This document shows positions 35,219 through 43,273 of a stretch of 64,000 nt of DNA, piece after piece. The position numbers were made by a program, and so were the translations under genes. The DNA lies in the NCBI RefSeq assembly GCF_003436425.1, contig NZ_QSPK01000006.1:4082-68081 (forward strand), given 5' to 3'. This DNA is from Eubacterium sp. TM05-53 (GTDB lineage Bacteria > Bacillota_I > Bacilli_A > Erysipelotrichales > Erysipelotrichaceae). Under the pieces are notes generated by a model, which had not been told where the DNA came from, searched no databases, and was given only the letters and a program-made list of their open reading frames with translations. Positions within the stretch are counted from its first letter, which is position 1; each line of letters starts with the position of its first letter.

Positions 35219-38200
35219 ATGGCAAAAAAACTAAAACCACTTTTGGCTCTCGTATTAAGTGTATTTATGTCTGTATCAACAATGACCAATATGTATACAG
35301 TTCGTGCAGATGATGAAATTACACAAGAAGAGCCTGTAGTAGAAGAAACACAAACAGAAGAAGAGACTACAGAAGAGCAAGTTCCTACTGTAGAAGAACA
35401 AACACCTACAGAAGAGGAAGAAGTACCAGTTGAAAAGGAAGAGCCAGTTGTTGAAGAGGAGCAATTGGGTGATTCTAATATGATGGAATACTTCTTAGTC
35501 GACAATCCCGTATTATCAAATGGAGAAACAGAAAACTTTGTTCTTTCATTAAATAATGCAGAAGGGTACTCGGATTTTAGATTGACCATTCAAAAAGAGG
35601 ATGGAAATACTTTTGATTTAGAGAGTTCTGAACAAGTTGATAATTTAGTGAAATTCTCTAGAGTGTTTAGTGAAGAAGAAAAAGGACAATATAGTGTGAC
35701 TACACTTCATTATGTATATAATGGGCAATCTTATTATTTGAACTTTAGTGATTTAGAAATGGATGTTAAGTTTGGTGTGGATCAAGAATATGATGGGTAT
35801 GATGCAACGTTACCGGATTTAACAGAGGACTCAATAAGTTCAGAAGGTGTTATTGAAGTTACGGATGTAAATAAGGCTGAAGAAGAGATTGTGAATGGGG
35901 TTGCGAGTCAACCGGCTGTAATGTCAGTAGATGAGTTTTCAAGACATGCGACTGGTGGAATGACAATTTGTTTGGATCCAGGACATGGTGGTAGTGATTC
36001 AGGTGCTACTGCATTTGGAGCAAAGGAATCGGATTTAACTTTAAAAATTGCTCAATATTGTAAGGAAGAATTATCAAAATATGATGTAAATGTAGTTATG
36101 ACAAGAACTACAGATACGAGATTAAGTGAAGAAGCAGCTATGGATTTAAAAAATCGTGTGGAAGTAGCTAAAAAAGCAGGTGCTTCTTACTTTATTAGTA
36201 TTCATATTAATTCAGCAGCAAATAGTGCGGCAAAAGGTGCAGAGGTTTATTATCCAAATACAAGTGGAAATAAGAACCTTTCTAGTAATGGACAGAATCT
36301 AGCAAAGGCGATTCAAAAACAATTAACAGCTTTGGGATTGTATGATCGCGGTATTAAGATTCGTAACTATACGGATGGTACAACTTCATCAAATCCAAAC
36401 AGTAGTGATCAAGATTACTATGGTGTCATCCGTTATGCGAAACAGGCAAATATTACGGGATTGATTGTTGAACATTGTTTTATTAACAATAAAGATGAGT
36501 TTGATAAATACTTGGGTTCAAATGCTAAGCTACAACAACTTGGTATTGCGGATGCAAGAGGTATTGTAAGTGCATTAGGTTTACAAGCTAAAAATCAGTC
36601 ATTAGATACTTTAGCTAAAGACAATCGTAATGTTTTAGCAGATGGAACATATAATATTCAATCTCTTGTGAATCCGAATTATGTATTAGATATTTATGGT
36701 GGTTATACAACGAACGGTGCAAACGTTCAATTATACCGTAGCAATGATACCGAAGCACAATTATTTAAGGTAACACATGACTCACAAGGCTATGTGACAT
36801 TCACGAATGTAAAGTCTGGTAAAGTTTTAGATGTATATGGCGGTACTAAGAAAAACAATCAAAATATTTGGCAATTTAGTTCAAATGGTAGTCGAGCACA
36901 AAAATGGATTGTGAAGCCAGATGGAAATGGCTATGTTATTATTTCAGCTTTAGATTCAAATTATGTATTGGATTTAAGTACGGGTAAAGCCGTAAATAGT
37001 AGTAATATTCAATTGTATACGTATTGTGGATCAAATGCACAAAGATGGAAATTTAGTAAGCTTGTATCAAAAACAGATAAATTAAATAGTTTAGCACAAT
37101 CAAATAAAAATGTTCTTGCGGATGGTACGTATGTAATTAGTACAGCACTTAGTTCAAATTATGTGTTAGATGTTTATGGTGGATATACATGGAATAAAGC
37201 AAATGTTCAATTGTTCGCAAAAAATGGAACGGATGCCCAAGCATTTAAAGTTACACATGACTCTCAAGGTTATGTGACATTTACAAATGTAAACTCTGGC
37301 AAAGTATTAGAGGTTGCAGGAAGCAGAGCGGGTAATAATGCAAATGTTCAGCAATATTCATTGGACGGCTCACGAGCACAAAAGTGGGTTGTACAAAAGA
37401 ATGGCTCTGGTTACACAATTATTTCTGCTTTAGATCCTAATTTCGTATTAGATTTGAGTGGCGCATTGGTCATGAATGGACGAAATATCGGATTGTATCA
37501 AAATAATGGTAGTAAAGCTCAACAATGGAACTTTAGTAAACATATGACAGATCGCGAGCGTTGTGATTTATTTGCTGCTCAAAACAAGGATAAAATCGCC
37601 GATGGTGTTTACTATATTAAAAATAAGAATGTGAATTATAGTTTGGATGTATATGGTGGAAGCTTATATGGCGGAGCCAATGTTCAACTGTATTCGTTAA
37701 ATAAATCAAATGCACAAAAATGGAAAATTACACATGATTCAAAAGGATATGTCATGTTCCAAAATGTTGGTTCTGGTATGTATTTAACAGCTGGTGGTAG
37801 TGGTAATAGTGCTAACGTATATCAGCAAAAACAATCAAATGGATATAATCAAAAGTGGATTATTATGTTTGACACCAATAGTAATTTACGTATAGTTTCA
37901 GCATTACATTCAAATCGTGTATTAGATGTACACGGTGGTATGATTCGTAACTTTTCAAATATTCAATTGTATGATTCAAACAATTCGAATGCACAAAAAT
38001 GGGTATTTGAATATATTAACACCAATGCAACTGGTGGTTTGATGCAGATCATGGGTACAAGCCAGACTACAGTTGCTCAAATGGTTCGTTACTATAATGC
38101 GAATGCGTCAGGTTATGATTCATTTAAAGCAAAATACAACGGTAAATATGATGGATGTTTAGCTAAGGGTGGAGCTCGTACAATCAATCAATTTGCACAA

Positions 38201-38596
38201 ATTTTCTATGAAGAAGCAACGGCAGAAGGTGTAAGAGCTGAAGTAGCATTTACTCAATGTATGAAAGAAACAGGCTTCTTAAAATATGGTGGAGATGTTC
38301 TTCCAAACCAATATAATTTTGCGGGTATCGGTGCTACTGGAGCAGTACATGGTGCAAGTTTTAGTAATGTAAGAATGGGTATTCGTGCTCAGATTCAACA
38401 TTTAAAAGCTTATGGTTCTATATCCCCATTAACAAACCAATGTGTGGATCCAAGATTCAATCTAGTGAAGCGTGGTAGTGCACAATATGTAGAATGGCTT
38501 GGAATAAAAGAAAATCCAAATGGATATGGTTGGGCTACTTCTAAGAGCTATGGTCATGACATTGTGAACATGGTAAATGTATTATTGAAAAAATAG
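35219..38596 (+). CDS. secreted two-enzyme autolysin: amidase_3, three ricin-B modules, GH73-type glucosaminidase
   Basis: 1125 residues. The signal peptide is about 1-30. A Glu/Thr/Val-rich low-complexity linker runs to about 82, and a beta-rich region of unknown type to about 240. An N-acetylmuramoyl-L-alanine amidase domain (Amidase_3) spans about 248-460. Expected zinc ligands are His256, Glu270 and His329, with catalytic Glu418 in LIVEHCF. Three ricin-B trefoils begin at 475, 635 and 795, exactly 160 residues apart. The C-terminal domain (about 935-1125) resembles bacterial endo-beta-N-acetylglucosaminidases, with candidate catalytic Glu1017 in CMKETGF and YNFAGIGATG. It should cut both peptide and glycan bonds of peptidoglycan. 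The ricin modules may anchor it to the wall polysaccharide made by the neighbouring genes (inference). Confidence 0.92.
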   Translation: MAKKLKPLLALVLSVFMSVSTMTNMYTVRADDEITQEEPVVEETQTEEETTEEQVPTVEEQTPTEEEEVPVEKEEPVVEEEQLGDSNMMEYFLVDNPVLSNGETENFVLSLNNAEGYSDFRLTIQKEDGNTFDLESSEQVDNLVKFSRVFSEEEKGQYSVTTLHYVYNGQSYYLNFSDLEMDVKFGVDQEYDGYDATLPDLTEDSISSEGVIEVTDVNKAEEEIVNGVASQPAVMSVDEFSRHATGGMTICLDPGHGGSDSGATAFGAKESDLTLKIAQYCKEELSKYDVNVVMTRTTDTRLSEEAAMDLKNRVEVAKKAGASYFISIHINSAANSAAKGAEVYYPNTSGNKNLSSNGQNLAKAIQKQLTALGLYDRGIKIRNYTDGTTSSNPNSSDQDYYGVIRYAKQANITGLIVEHCFINNKDEFDKYLGSNAKLQQLGIADARGIVSALGLQAKNQSLDTLAKDNRNVLADGTYNIQSLVNPNYVLDIYGGYTTNGANVQLYRSNDTEAQLFKVTHDSQGYVTFTNVKSGKVLDVYGGTKKNNQNIWQFSSNGSRAQKWIVKPDGNGYVIISALDSNYVLDLSTGKAVNSSNIQLYTYCGSNAQRWKFSKLVSKTDKLNSLAQSNKNVLADGTYVISTALSSNYVLDVYGGYTWNKANVQLFAKNGTDAQAFKVTHDSQGYVTFTNVNSGKVLEVAGSRAGNNANVQQYSLDGSRAQKWVVQKNGSGYTIISALDPNFVLDLSGALVMNGRNIGLYQNNGSKAQQWNFSKHMTDRERCDLFAAQNKDKIADGVYYIKNKNVNYSLDVYGGSLYGGANVQLYSLNKSNAQKWKITHDSKGYVMFQNVGSGMYLTAGGSGNSANVYQQKQSNGYNQKWIIMFDTNSNLRIVSALHSNRVLDVHGGMIRNFSNIQLYDSNNSNAQKWVFEYINTNATGGLMQIMGTSQTTVAQMVRYYNANASGYDSFKAKYNGKYDGCLAKGGARTINQFAQIFYEEATAEGVRAEVAFTQCMKETGFLKYGGDVLPNQYNFAGIGATGAVHGASFSNVRMGIRAQIQHLKAYGSISPLTNQCVDPRFNLVKRGSAQYVEWLGIKENPNGYGWATSKSYGHDIVNMVNVLLKK
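36641..38020 (+). repeat. three ricin-B trefoil modules, exact 480-base period
   Basis: Modules start at 36641, 37121 and 37601. Each starts with DGxY and contains three YVLDxYGG-type subrepeats. The segment DSQGYVTFTNV is identical in modules one and two, which suggests recent duplication or gene conversion; module three has DSKGYVMFQNV. Confidence 0.85.
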
Positions 38597-38602
38597 TAAG
38601 AT

Positions 38603-38630
38603 AGAGTTCAGTTAGAAGCTGAACTCTCTT
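38603..38630 (+). terminator. intrinsic terminator of the autolysin gene
   Basis: A perfect 9-bp stem (38603-38611 with 38619-38627), 7-base loop, followed by a short pyrimidine-rich tract. Confidence 0.65.
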
Positions 38631-38927
38631 TGACTCTTATGATATAACAATAAATTTGGATGGAACTAGGTGAATTTGCTTTTCAAGAATTTAAGGGGTG
38701 GCATATACCCCAAAACGGTCTATAGCTGATATTGGACCCAGACAACATTTAGTTGTCCGGGTCCTTTTTTTCAACCATTTTAACACTTCCGTCGCTTGTC
38801 GATTTACACGTATCTTTTCATAATGATAGTCCAATACACTATTAAAGTACATAAAAAAATAAATAATCTTCAATCACTAAAATTTGAAGATTATTTCATG
38901 CGTAATCACTAAACAAATAGTGTTATT
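38631..38927 (+). other. gene-free spacer with possible remnant sequence
   Basis: No convincing gene. It contains a 21-codon plus-strand frame (38659-38724) without a ribosome site and a strong terminator hairpin at 38734-38771. Base composition of 38650-38830 is richer in G+C than the surrounding spacer, which hints at decayed or imported DNA. A hairpin-like complementarity (GGGGT with ACCCC) lies at 38694-38711. I could not match any of it to a known element. Confidence 0.4.
38734..38771 (+). terminator. strong orphan terminator
   Basis: GGACCC plus GACAAC (38734-38746) pairs with GTTGTC plus GGGTCC (38752-38764) with one A-C mismatch and an ATTTA loop. A seven-T run ends at 38771. It is separate from the autolysin terminator upstream, so it should belong to a lost or unrecognised transcript. 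Confidence 0.87.
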
Positions 38928-38956
38928 TTGCCATATTAATAAATATATGATAGAAT
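38928..38956 (+). promoter_or_regulatory. candidate promoter of the 39298-48026 Wzx/Wzy cluster
   Basis: TTGCCA (38928-38933) and TAGAAT (38951-38956) with 17-base spacing. This would give a leader of about 335 bases. Confidence 0.5.
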
Positions 38957-39297
38957 TTAAAAGCGTAAAAATTATTTTACATCTTTAATTATTTTTAGAT
39001 GATTTTTTTGATTATTAGGTGTGATTTTTGTGCTTTTCATTCAAAAAATTTAAACAATATGGTTATTTCAAAAACCATATTTAAAGTTAAATAAGATTAT
39101 AAGATTGATTCGCATGGTTTAATGTTGTTTTGTGTTAAAGAATAAAATGAGGTATTAGATTTTACATGCGATAACAAAGTAAAGGGAATTTAAATTATAT
39201 AATTGGTAGTATTTTATTGAAAATAGATTTATTGAATTAGAATTGTTAAATAAATATTTCTATTATTATGAATTGAGGTAAAAGGAAAGGGATAAAT
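38957..39297 (+). promoter_or_regulatory. long AT-rich leader with paired elements
   Basis: No open frame with a ribosome site until the AAAGGAAAGGG before 39298. A perfect 9-bp hairpin pairs 39056-39064 with 39073-39081 (8-base loop). A 7-bp long-range complement pairs TCGCATG (39110-39116) with CATGCGA (39165-39171). A weak CATCT...AGATG hairpin followed by seven T lies near 38980-39008. Together these suggest a structured 5' untranslated region, but very high A+T content makes chance pairing easy. Confidence 0.35.
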
Positions 39298-40521
39298 ATG
39301 CAACATATATTTTTAGTTGGCGCAAAGTCTTTAGGGGCATACGGAGGTTATGAAACGTTTGTTTATAAATTAACCGAGTATCATCAAAATAATAAAAATA
39401 TTAAATATCATATAGCTTGTAAGGCAAATGGAAATGGTTTTATGGACGAAACAAAATTAGATGGGGCTAAAATATTAAGTGATTCTGAATTTGAATTTCA
39501 TAATGCACATTGTTTCAAAATAACTGTTCCAGAAATTGGTGCTGCACAAGCTATTTATTATGATATTAAATCATTGGATTATTGTTGTGAATATATTAAA
39601 AACAACAATATAAAAAATCCGATTGTATATATAATGGCCTGTCGCATTGGTCCATTTATGAAAAGATATTATAAAAAAATACATAAAATGGGAGGCCAGG
39701 TCTATTTAAATCCAGATGGACATGAATGGATGAGAGCAAAATGGAGTGCACCTGTACGTAAATATTGGAAAGAATCTGAAAAGATGATGGTTAAATGGAG
39801 TGATTTAGCTATTTGTGATTCTATTAATATTGAGAAATACATTCATGAACAATATGATGGCAAGGGTATCAATCATAGAAGCCCTAAAACAACATATATT
39901 GCTTATGGTGCTGATTTAACGCCAAGTATTTTATCAGACACTGATGCTAAATTGGTTGATTGGTATAAAGAGAAAGGGTTAACTAAAAAGAATTATTATT
40001 TGGTTGTAGGAAGATTTGTTCCAGAAAATTCATTCGAAATCATGATTCGTGAATTTATGAAATCAAACTCGAAAAGAGATTTTGCGATTATAACAAATCT
40101 GAATGATAAATTTTTAAATGAGTTAGAACGTCGTTTACATTTTTCTAAAGATAAACGAATTAAATTTGTTGGCACGGTATATGATCAAGAATTGTTGAAG
40201 AAAATTCGTGAGAATGCATATGCATATTTCCATGGACATACAGTAGGTGGGACGAATCCTAGTTTGATTGAGGCACTAGGTAGTACAGATTTAAATTTAT
40301 TGGTTAATGTTGGATTTAATAAAGAAGTGGCTATTGATTCGGCATTATATTGGGATAGAGAAGAAGGTAAGTTAGCTCAATTGATTAATCAAGTCGATAA
40401 TAAACCTGAGGAAGAAATCAAAGCTTTGGGTCTTAAAGCTAAGGAACGCGTACAGAAGGCATATACATGGAAAAAAATATGTGGGCAATATGAAGATGTG
40501 TTTTTGAAAGGTGAAAATTAA
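39298..40521 (+). CDS. DUF1972-type GT4 rhamnosyltransferase
   Basis: The N-terminal FLVGAKSLGAYGGYETFVYKL is the DUF1972 signature found in Cps2T/WchF/RgpA-type enzymes that add L-rhamnose from dTDP-rhamnose early in repeat-unit assembly. LNPDGHEWMRAKW and DLAICDSINIEKYI are further family motifs. The donor domain has YLVVGRFVPENSFEIMIREF and HGHTVGGTNPSLIEALG with the conserved acidic residue. It is 407 residues. It opens the cluster after a long leader and shares its 3' end with the next GT4 gene. Rhamnose could be supplied by rmlABCD in section 5. Confidence 0.88.
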   Translation: MQHIFLVGAKSLGAYGGYETFVYKLTEYHQNNKNIKYHIACKANGNGFMDETKLDGAKILSDSEFEFHNAHCFKITVPEIGAAQAIYYDIKSLDYCCEYIKNNNIKNPIVYIMACRIGPFMKRYYKKIHKMGGQVYLNPDGHEWMRAKWSAPVRKYWKESEKMMVKWSDLAICDSINIEKYIHEQYDGKGINHRSPKTTYIAYGADLTPSILSDTDAKLVDWYKEKGLTKKNYYLVVGRFVPENSFEIMIREFMKSNSKRDFAIITNLNDKFLNELERRLHFSKDKRIKFVGTVYDQELLKKIRENAYAYFHGHTVGGTNPSLIEALGSTDLNLLVNVGFNKEVAIDSALYWDREEGKLAQLINQVDNKPEEEIKALGLKAKERVQKAYTWKKICGQYEDVFLKGEN

Positions 40522-40522
40522 T

Positions 40523-41722
40523 ATGAAGATTTTAGCTATACATAATTTTCATCGTAAAGGATCAGCAAGTGGGGATGATCAGGTATTTAAAAGTGAAACC
40601 TCATTACTAGAAGCACACGGTCATACTGTAATTAAATATAATGTCTGCAACGATGAATTCGATAATGCTGGTTTATTAGGTAAAGTCAAATCTACTTTTG
40701 GAATGTTATGGTCTTTTAAGAATTATAATAATGTTGAAAAGATTATTAAAGAAGAAAAGCCTGATATAGTCCATGTGCATACATTTTTTCCTTTGCTTTC
40801 TCCATCAATTTTATATGCTGCTAGAAGAAATGGTTGCAAGGTTGTAGCTACGTTGCATGATACGCGTTTTATTTGTCCATGTGCTACTTCATTACGTGGT
40901 ACAGAATTATGTAATAAATGTGGAGATGGACATTATTTAAGAATGTGTAAATATGGATGTTTTAAAGGGTCTAGAGTACAAAGTCTTTTAGTGGCTGGGA
41001 TATTTAAATATCATAGAATTCGTAAAACATTTTATAAACAAATTGATAAATATATTTGTTTGAATGAAAATCAAATTCGTTTATTAAAAGAAATTGGATT
41101 TGATGGAAATAAAATTATAAAAAAATATAATTTTGTTCCAGATGCACAAGCAAATTTAAAGCCAATAAAATTGGATGATATTCCTGAAAGATATGTAGTC
41201 TTTTATGGTCGTATTGGAGAAGAAAAGGGAATTCGAATTTTAATGCGTATTTGGGATGAAATCCAAGACATTCCATTAGTTGTTATGGGTACAGGTCCAT
41301 TGGAAACTGAATTCAAAGAATGGGCGAAGAATAAAGATAATGTATATTTTCTTGGATATACGCAACACGAAAGATGTTTATCCATTGTGAAAGGTAGTGA
41401 ATTTGTTGTATTTCCATCAATTTGGTATGAAGGCTGTTCTATGGTAGAAATTGAAACAGAAAGTTTAGGAAAAGGACTTATTGCAACAGATCTAGGCTTT
41501 TCAGTGGAAGCTATTGAAAATGGTGTCAATGGATTTAAAGTTAAACTTGGTGATGTAAAAGGATTTAAAAATCAAATTAAAACTTTATGGAATGATCCAG
41601 AATTATGTAAATCAATTGGTGTTAATGCTCGAATGGATTATGAACGAAAATATGTACCTGAAATGAATTATGAGGAATTGAATTCAATTTATAAAGAAGT
41701 CCTTGGAGGTTCTATTAAATGA
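40523..41722 (+). CDS. GT4 family glycosyltransferase
   Basis: Complete GT-B enzyme of 399 residues. The acceptor domain shows ILAIHNFHRKGSASGDDQ, IVHVHTFFPLLSP and ATLHDTRFICPCATS, with three nearby cysteines (CNKCGDGHYLRMCKYGC) seen in several GT4 relatives. The donor domain has VVFYGRIGEEKGI, VVMGTGPLE and the EX7E motif in WYEGCSMVEIETESLG. An AAAGGTG site at 40507-40513 selects the ATG at 40523; the GTG at 40511 overlaps that site. The stop overlaps the acyltransferase start as ATGA. The sugar is unknown. Confidence 0.88.
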   Translation: MKILAIHNFHRKGSASGDDQVFKSETSLLEAHGHTVIKYNVCNDEFDNAGLLGKVKSTFGMLWSFKNYNNVEKIIKEEKPDIVHVHTFFPLLSPSILYAARRNGCKVVATLHDTRFICPCATSLRGTELCNKCGDGHYLRMCKYGCFKGSRVQSLLVAGIFKYHRIRKTFYKQIDKYICLNENQIRLLKEIGFDGNKIIKKYNFVPDAQANLKPIKLDDIPERYVVFYGRIGEEKGIRILMRIWDEIQDIPLVVMGTGPLETEFKEWAKNKDNVYFLGYTQHERCLSIVKGSEFVVFPSIWYEGCSMVEIETESLGKGLIATDLGFSVEAIENGVNGFKVKLGDVKGFKNQIKTLWNDPELCKSIGVNARMDYERKYVPEMNYEELNSIYKEVLGGSIK

Positions 41723-42369
41723 ATGAAAAAATAAGTTTGTTTGATAAAATTATCATTTATTATAGAACAGGTTTAAAGGCACTTAGAGGGCTTTTTTATA
41801 GATTATTTTTAAAAGAAGTACATGGTCTATTTTTAGTAGGGAAACATGTACAGATTTCTCATGCAAAACACATATATTGTGGAAAAAATGTTAAATTTGA
41901 AGATTATACAGAAATTCATGGTTTAGCAAGTAATGGATTAAAATTTGGGAACGATGTTACAATTAGTCGTGGTGTGATGATACGTCCATCTAGTTATTAT
42001 GGTAAAGATTTTGGAGATGGTTTAGAAATAGGTGATAATTCATCTATTGGCCCATATGGATATGTAGGATGTTCAGGACAAATTACAATCGGTAAAAATG
42101 TAATGTTTGGACCTAAATGTAGTATGTTTGCCGAGAATCATGTGTTTGAAGATACAAACTCGACTATTAAATCCCAAGGAGTAAGTCAAAAGGGTATAAT
42201 TATTGAAGATGATTGCTGGATTGGAAGTAATGTGACAATTCTTGATGGGGTTAGAATTGGTCAAGGATCTGTCATTGGTGCCGGTGCTTTAATCAGTAAA
42301 GATGTTCCAAAAAATAGTGTTGTTATTGATAAAAGAAATAAATGTGTAAAAGATAGAAAGGGGCTATAA
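41719..42369 (+). CDS. left-handed beta-helix O-acyltransferase (WbbJ-like)
   Basis: 216 residues of hexapeptide-repeat type sequence (IYCGKNVKFEDYTEI, LKFGNDVTISRGVMI, LEIGDNSSIGPYGYV, ITIGKNVMFGPKCSM, IIEDDCWIGSNVTI). This folds as a left-handed beta helix and acetylates a sugar using acetyl-CoA. The catalytic His is expected in MFAENHVFED. The N-terminal 45 residues contain a short amphipathic, partly hydrophobic stretch that may bind the membrane. It overlaps the previous GT4 by 4 bases and is followed by a GT2 after 4 bases, so O-acetylation of the repeat unit is likely. Confidence 0.9.
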   Translation: MNEKISLFDKIIIYYRTGLKALRGLFYRLFLKEVHGLFLVGKHVQISHAKHIYCGKNVKFEDYTEIHGLASNGLKFGNDVTISRGVMIRPSSYYGKDFGDGLEIGDNSSIGPYGYVGCSGQITIGKNVMFGPKCSMFAENHVFEDTNSTIKSQGVSQKGIIIEDDCWIGSNVTILDGVRIGQGSVIGAGALISKDVPKNSVVIDKRNKCVKDRKGL

Positions 42370-42373
42370 AAGT

Positions 42374-43243
42374 ATGTTAGTATCAGTAATAGTTCCATTT
42401 TATAAAGGAAACAAGTATATTTGTGATTTGTGTTCATCTATTGAAAAAAATGCACAATATTTAAACGAAAATCAAAGTGATTGTTTTATAGAATGTATCA
42501 TTGTAAATGATAGTCCGGATGTCAATGTAATTTTACCTGATAATGATTTTCACTTTAAGATACAAGTAGTTTACCATGAAAAAAATGCTGGAATTCAACA
42601 AGCACGCGTAACTGGATTAAAATTTGCTAAAGGGGACTATATTGTATTTTTGGATCAAGATGATGAATTATTAGAACACGCAATTTTTGAAGAGATTTCA
42701 TATATTTCAGATTATGATTTATTAATTGGTAATGCATGGATAGAGAATGAGTTAAAACAAAGAAATATACTTTATAAAACAAAAGGGTCAAAAAAAAATG
42801 TACTAAGTTTAGGAGCGTATATTTATGGTCATAACAGGATTATTTCTCCTGGACATTGTTTAATTCGAAGAGAATCTATTCCTTTAGAATGGAAAAAATT
42901 TATAATGGATGTTAATGGCTCTGATGATTTGTTTTTATGGGTATTGATGTTCTCAAAAAATGCAAGAATTCAATTTATGGATAAAGTTGTGTATGTTCAT
43001 AAATATACTGGAAATAATTTATCTGCTGAGGAAAATAAAATGTCAGTATCCTCATTTAGTATGGGGGAATATTTAGATAAAGTATCTTATGTAAACAAGA
43101 AAACAATTTATATTTTAAAAAAAAGTAGAGCATTTGCAATTGATTATTCAAAGTGTTCAATTGGGAAAAAAATTTTGTTAGTTTTCAAAAATATAGATAT
43201 TATTGTGGGTAGAATATATTTTAAAATAAGAGATATATTTTAA
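42374..43243 (+). CDS. GT2 family glycosyltransferase
   Basis: 289 residues: LVSVIVPFYKGNKYI, IIVNDSPDVNV, NAGIQQARVTGLKFAKGDYI and the metal motif FLDQDDELLEHAIF. HNRIISPGHCLIRRESI and NGSDDLFLWVLMFSK are in the acceptor region. A plain capsule-type enzyme with a basic C-terminal tail. It precedes the Wzy-like polymerase gene. The sugar is unknown. Confidence 0.87.
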   Translation: MLVSVIVPFYKGNKYICDLCSSIEKNAQYLNENQSDCFIECIIVNDSPDVNVILPDNDFHFKIQVVYHEKNAGIQQARVTGLKFAKGDYIVFLDQDDELLEHAIFEEISYISDYDLLIGNAWIENELKQRNILYKTKGSKKNVLSLGAYIYGHNRIISPGHCLIRRESIPLEWKKFIMDVNGSDDLFLWVLMFSKNARIQFMDKVVYVHKYTGNNLSAEENKMSVSSFSMGEYLDKVSYVNKKTIYILKKSRAFAIDYSKCSIGKKILLVFKNIDIIVGRIYFKIRDIF

Positions 43244-43273
43244 AAGTATGTGTGAAAAGAAGGAATAGAAAAA

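Noticed and set aside
35149-35589. 146-codon Ser/Thr-rich open frame on the minus strand
   Set aside because: The repetitive Ser/Thr sequence is the antisense of the Glu/Thr-rich linker of the autolysin. It would also read through the autolysin promoter.
33753-38020. Direct repeats that could suggest a CRISPR array or microsatellite
   Set aside because: The repeats are in frame within two large coding regions, with a protein period of about 47 and 160 residues explained by ricin-B subrepeats.
38691-38873. 60-codon minus-strand frame in the spacer (ends IDRFGVYATP)
   Set aside because: Its middle is the perfect terminator hairpin, it has no ribosome site, and I cannot match it to a transposase. 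At most it is a remnant.
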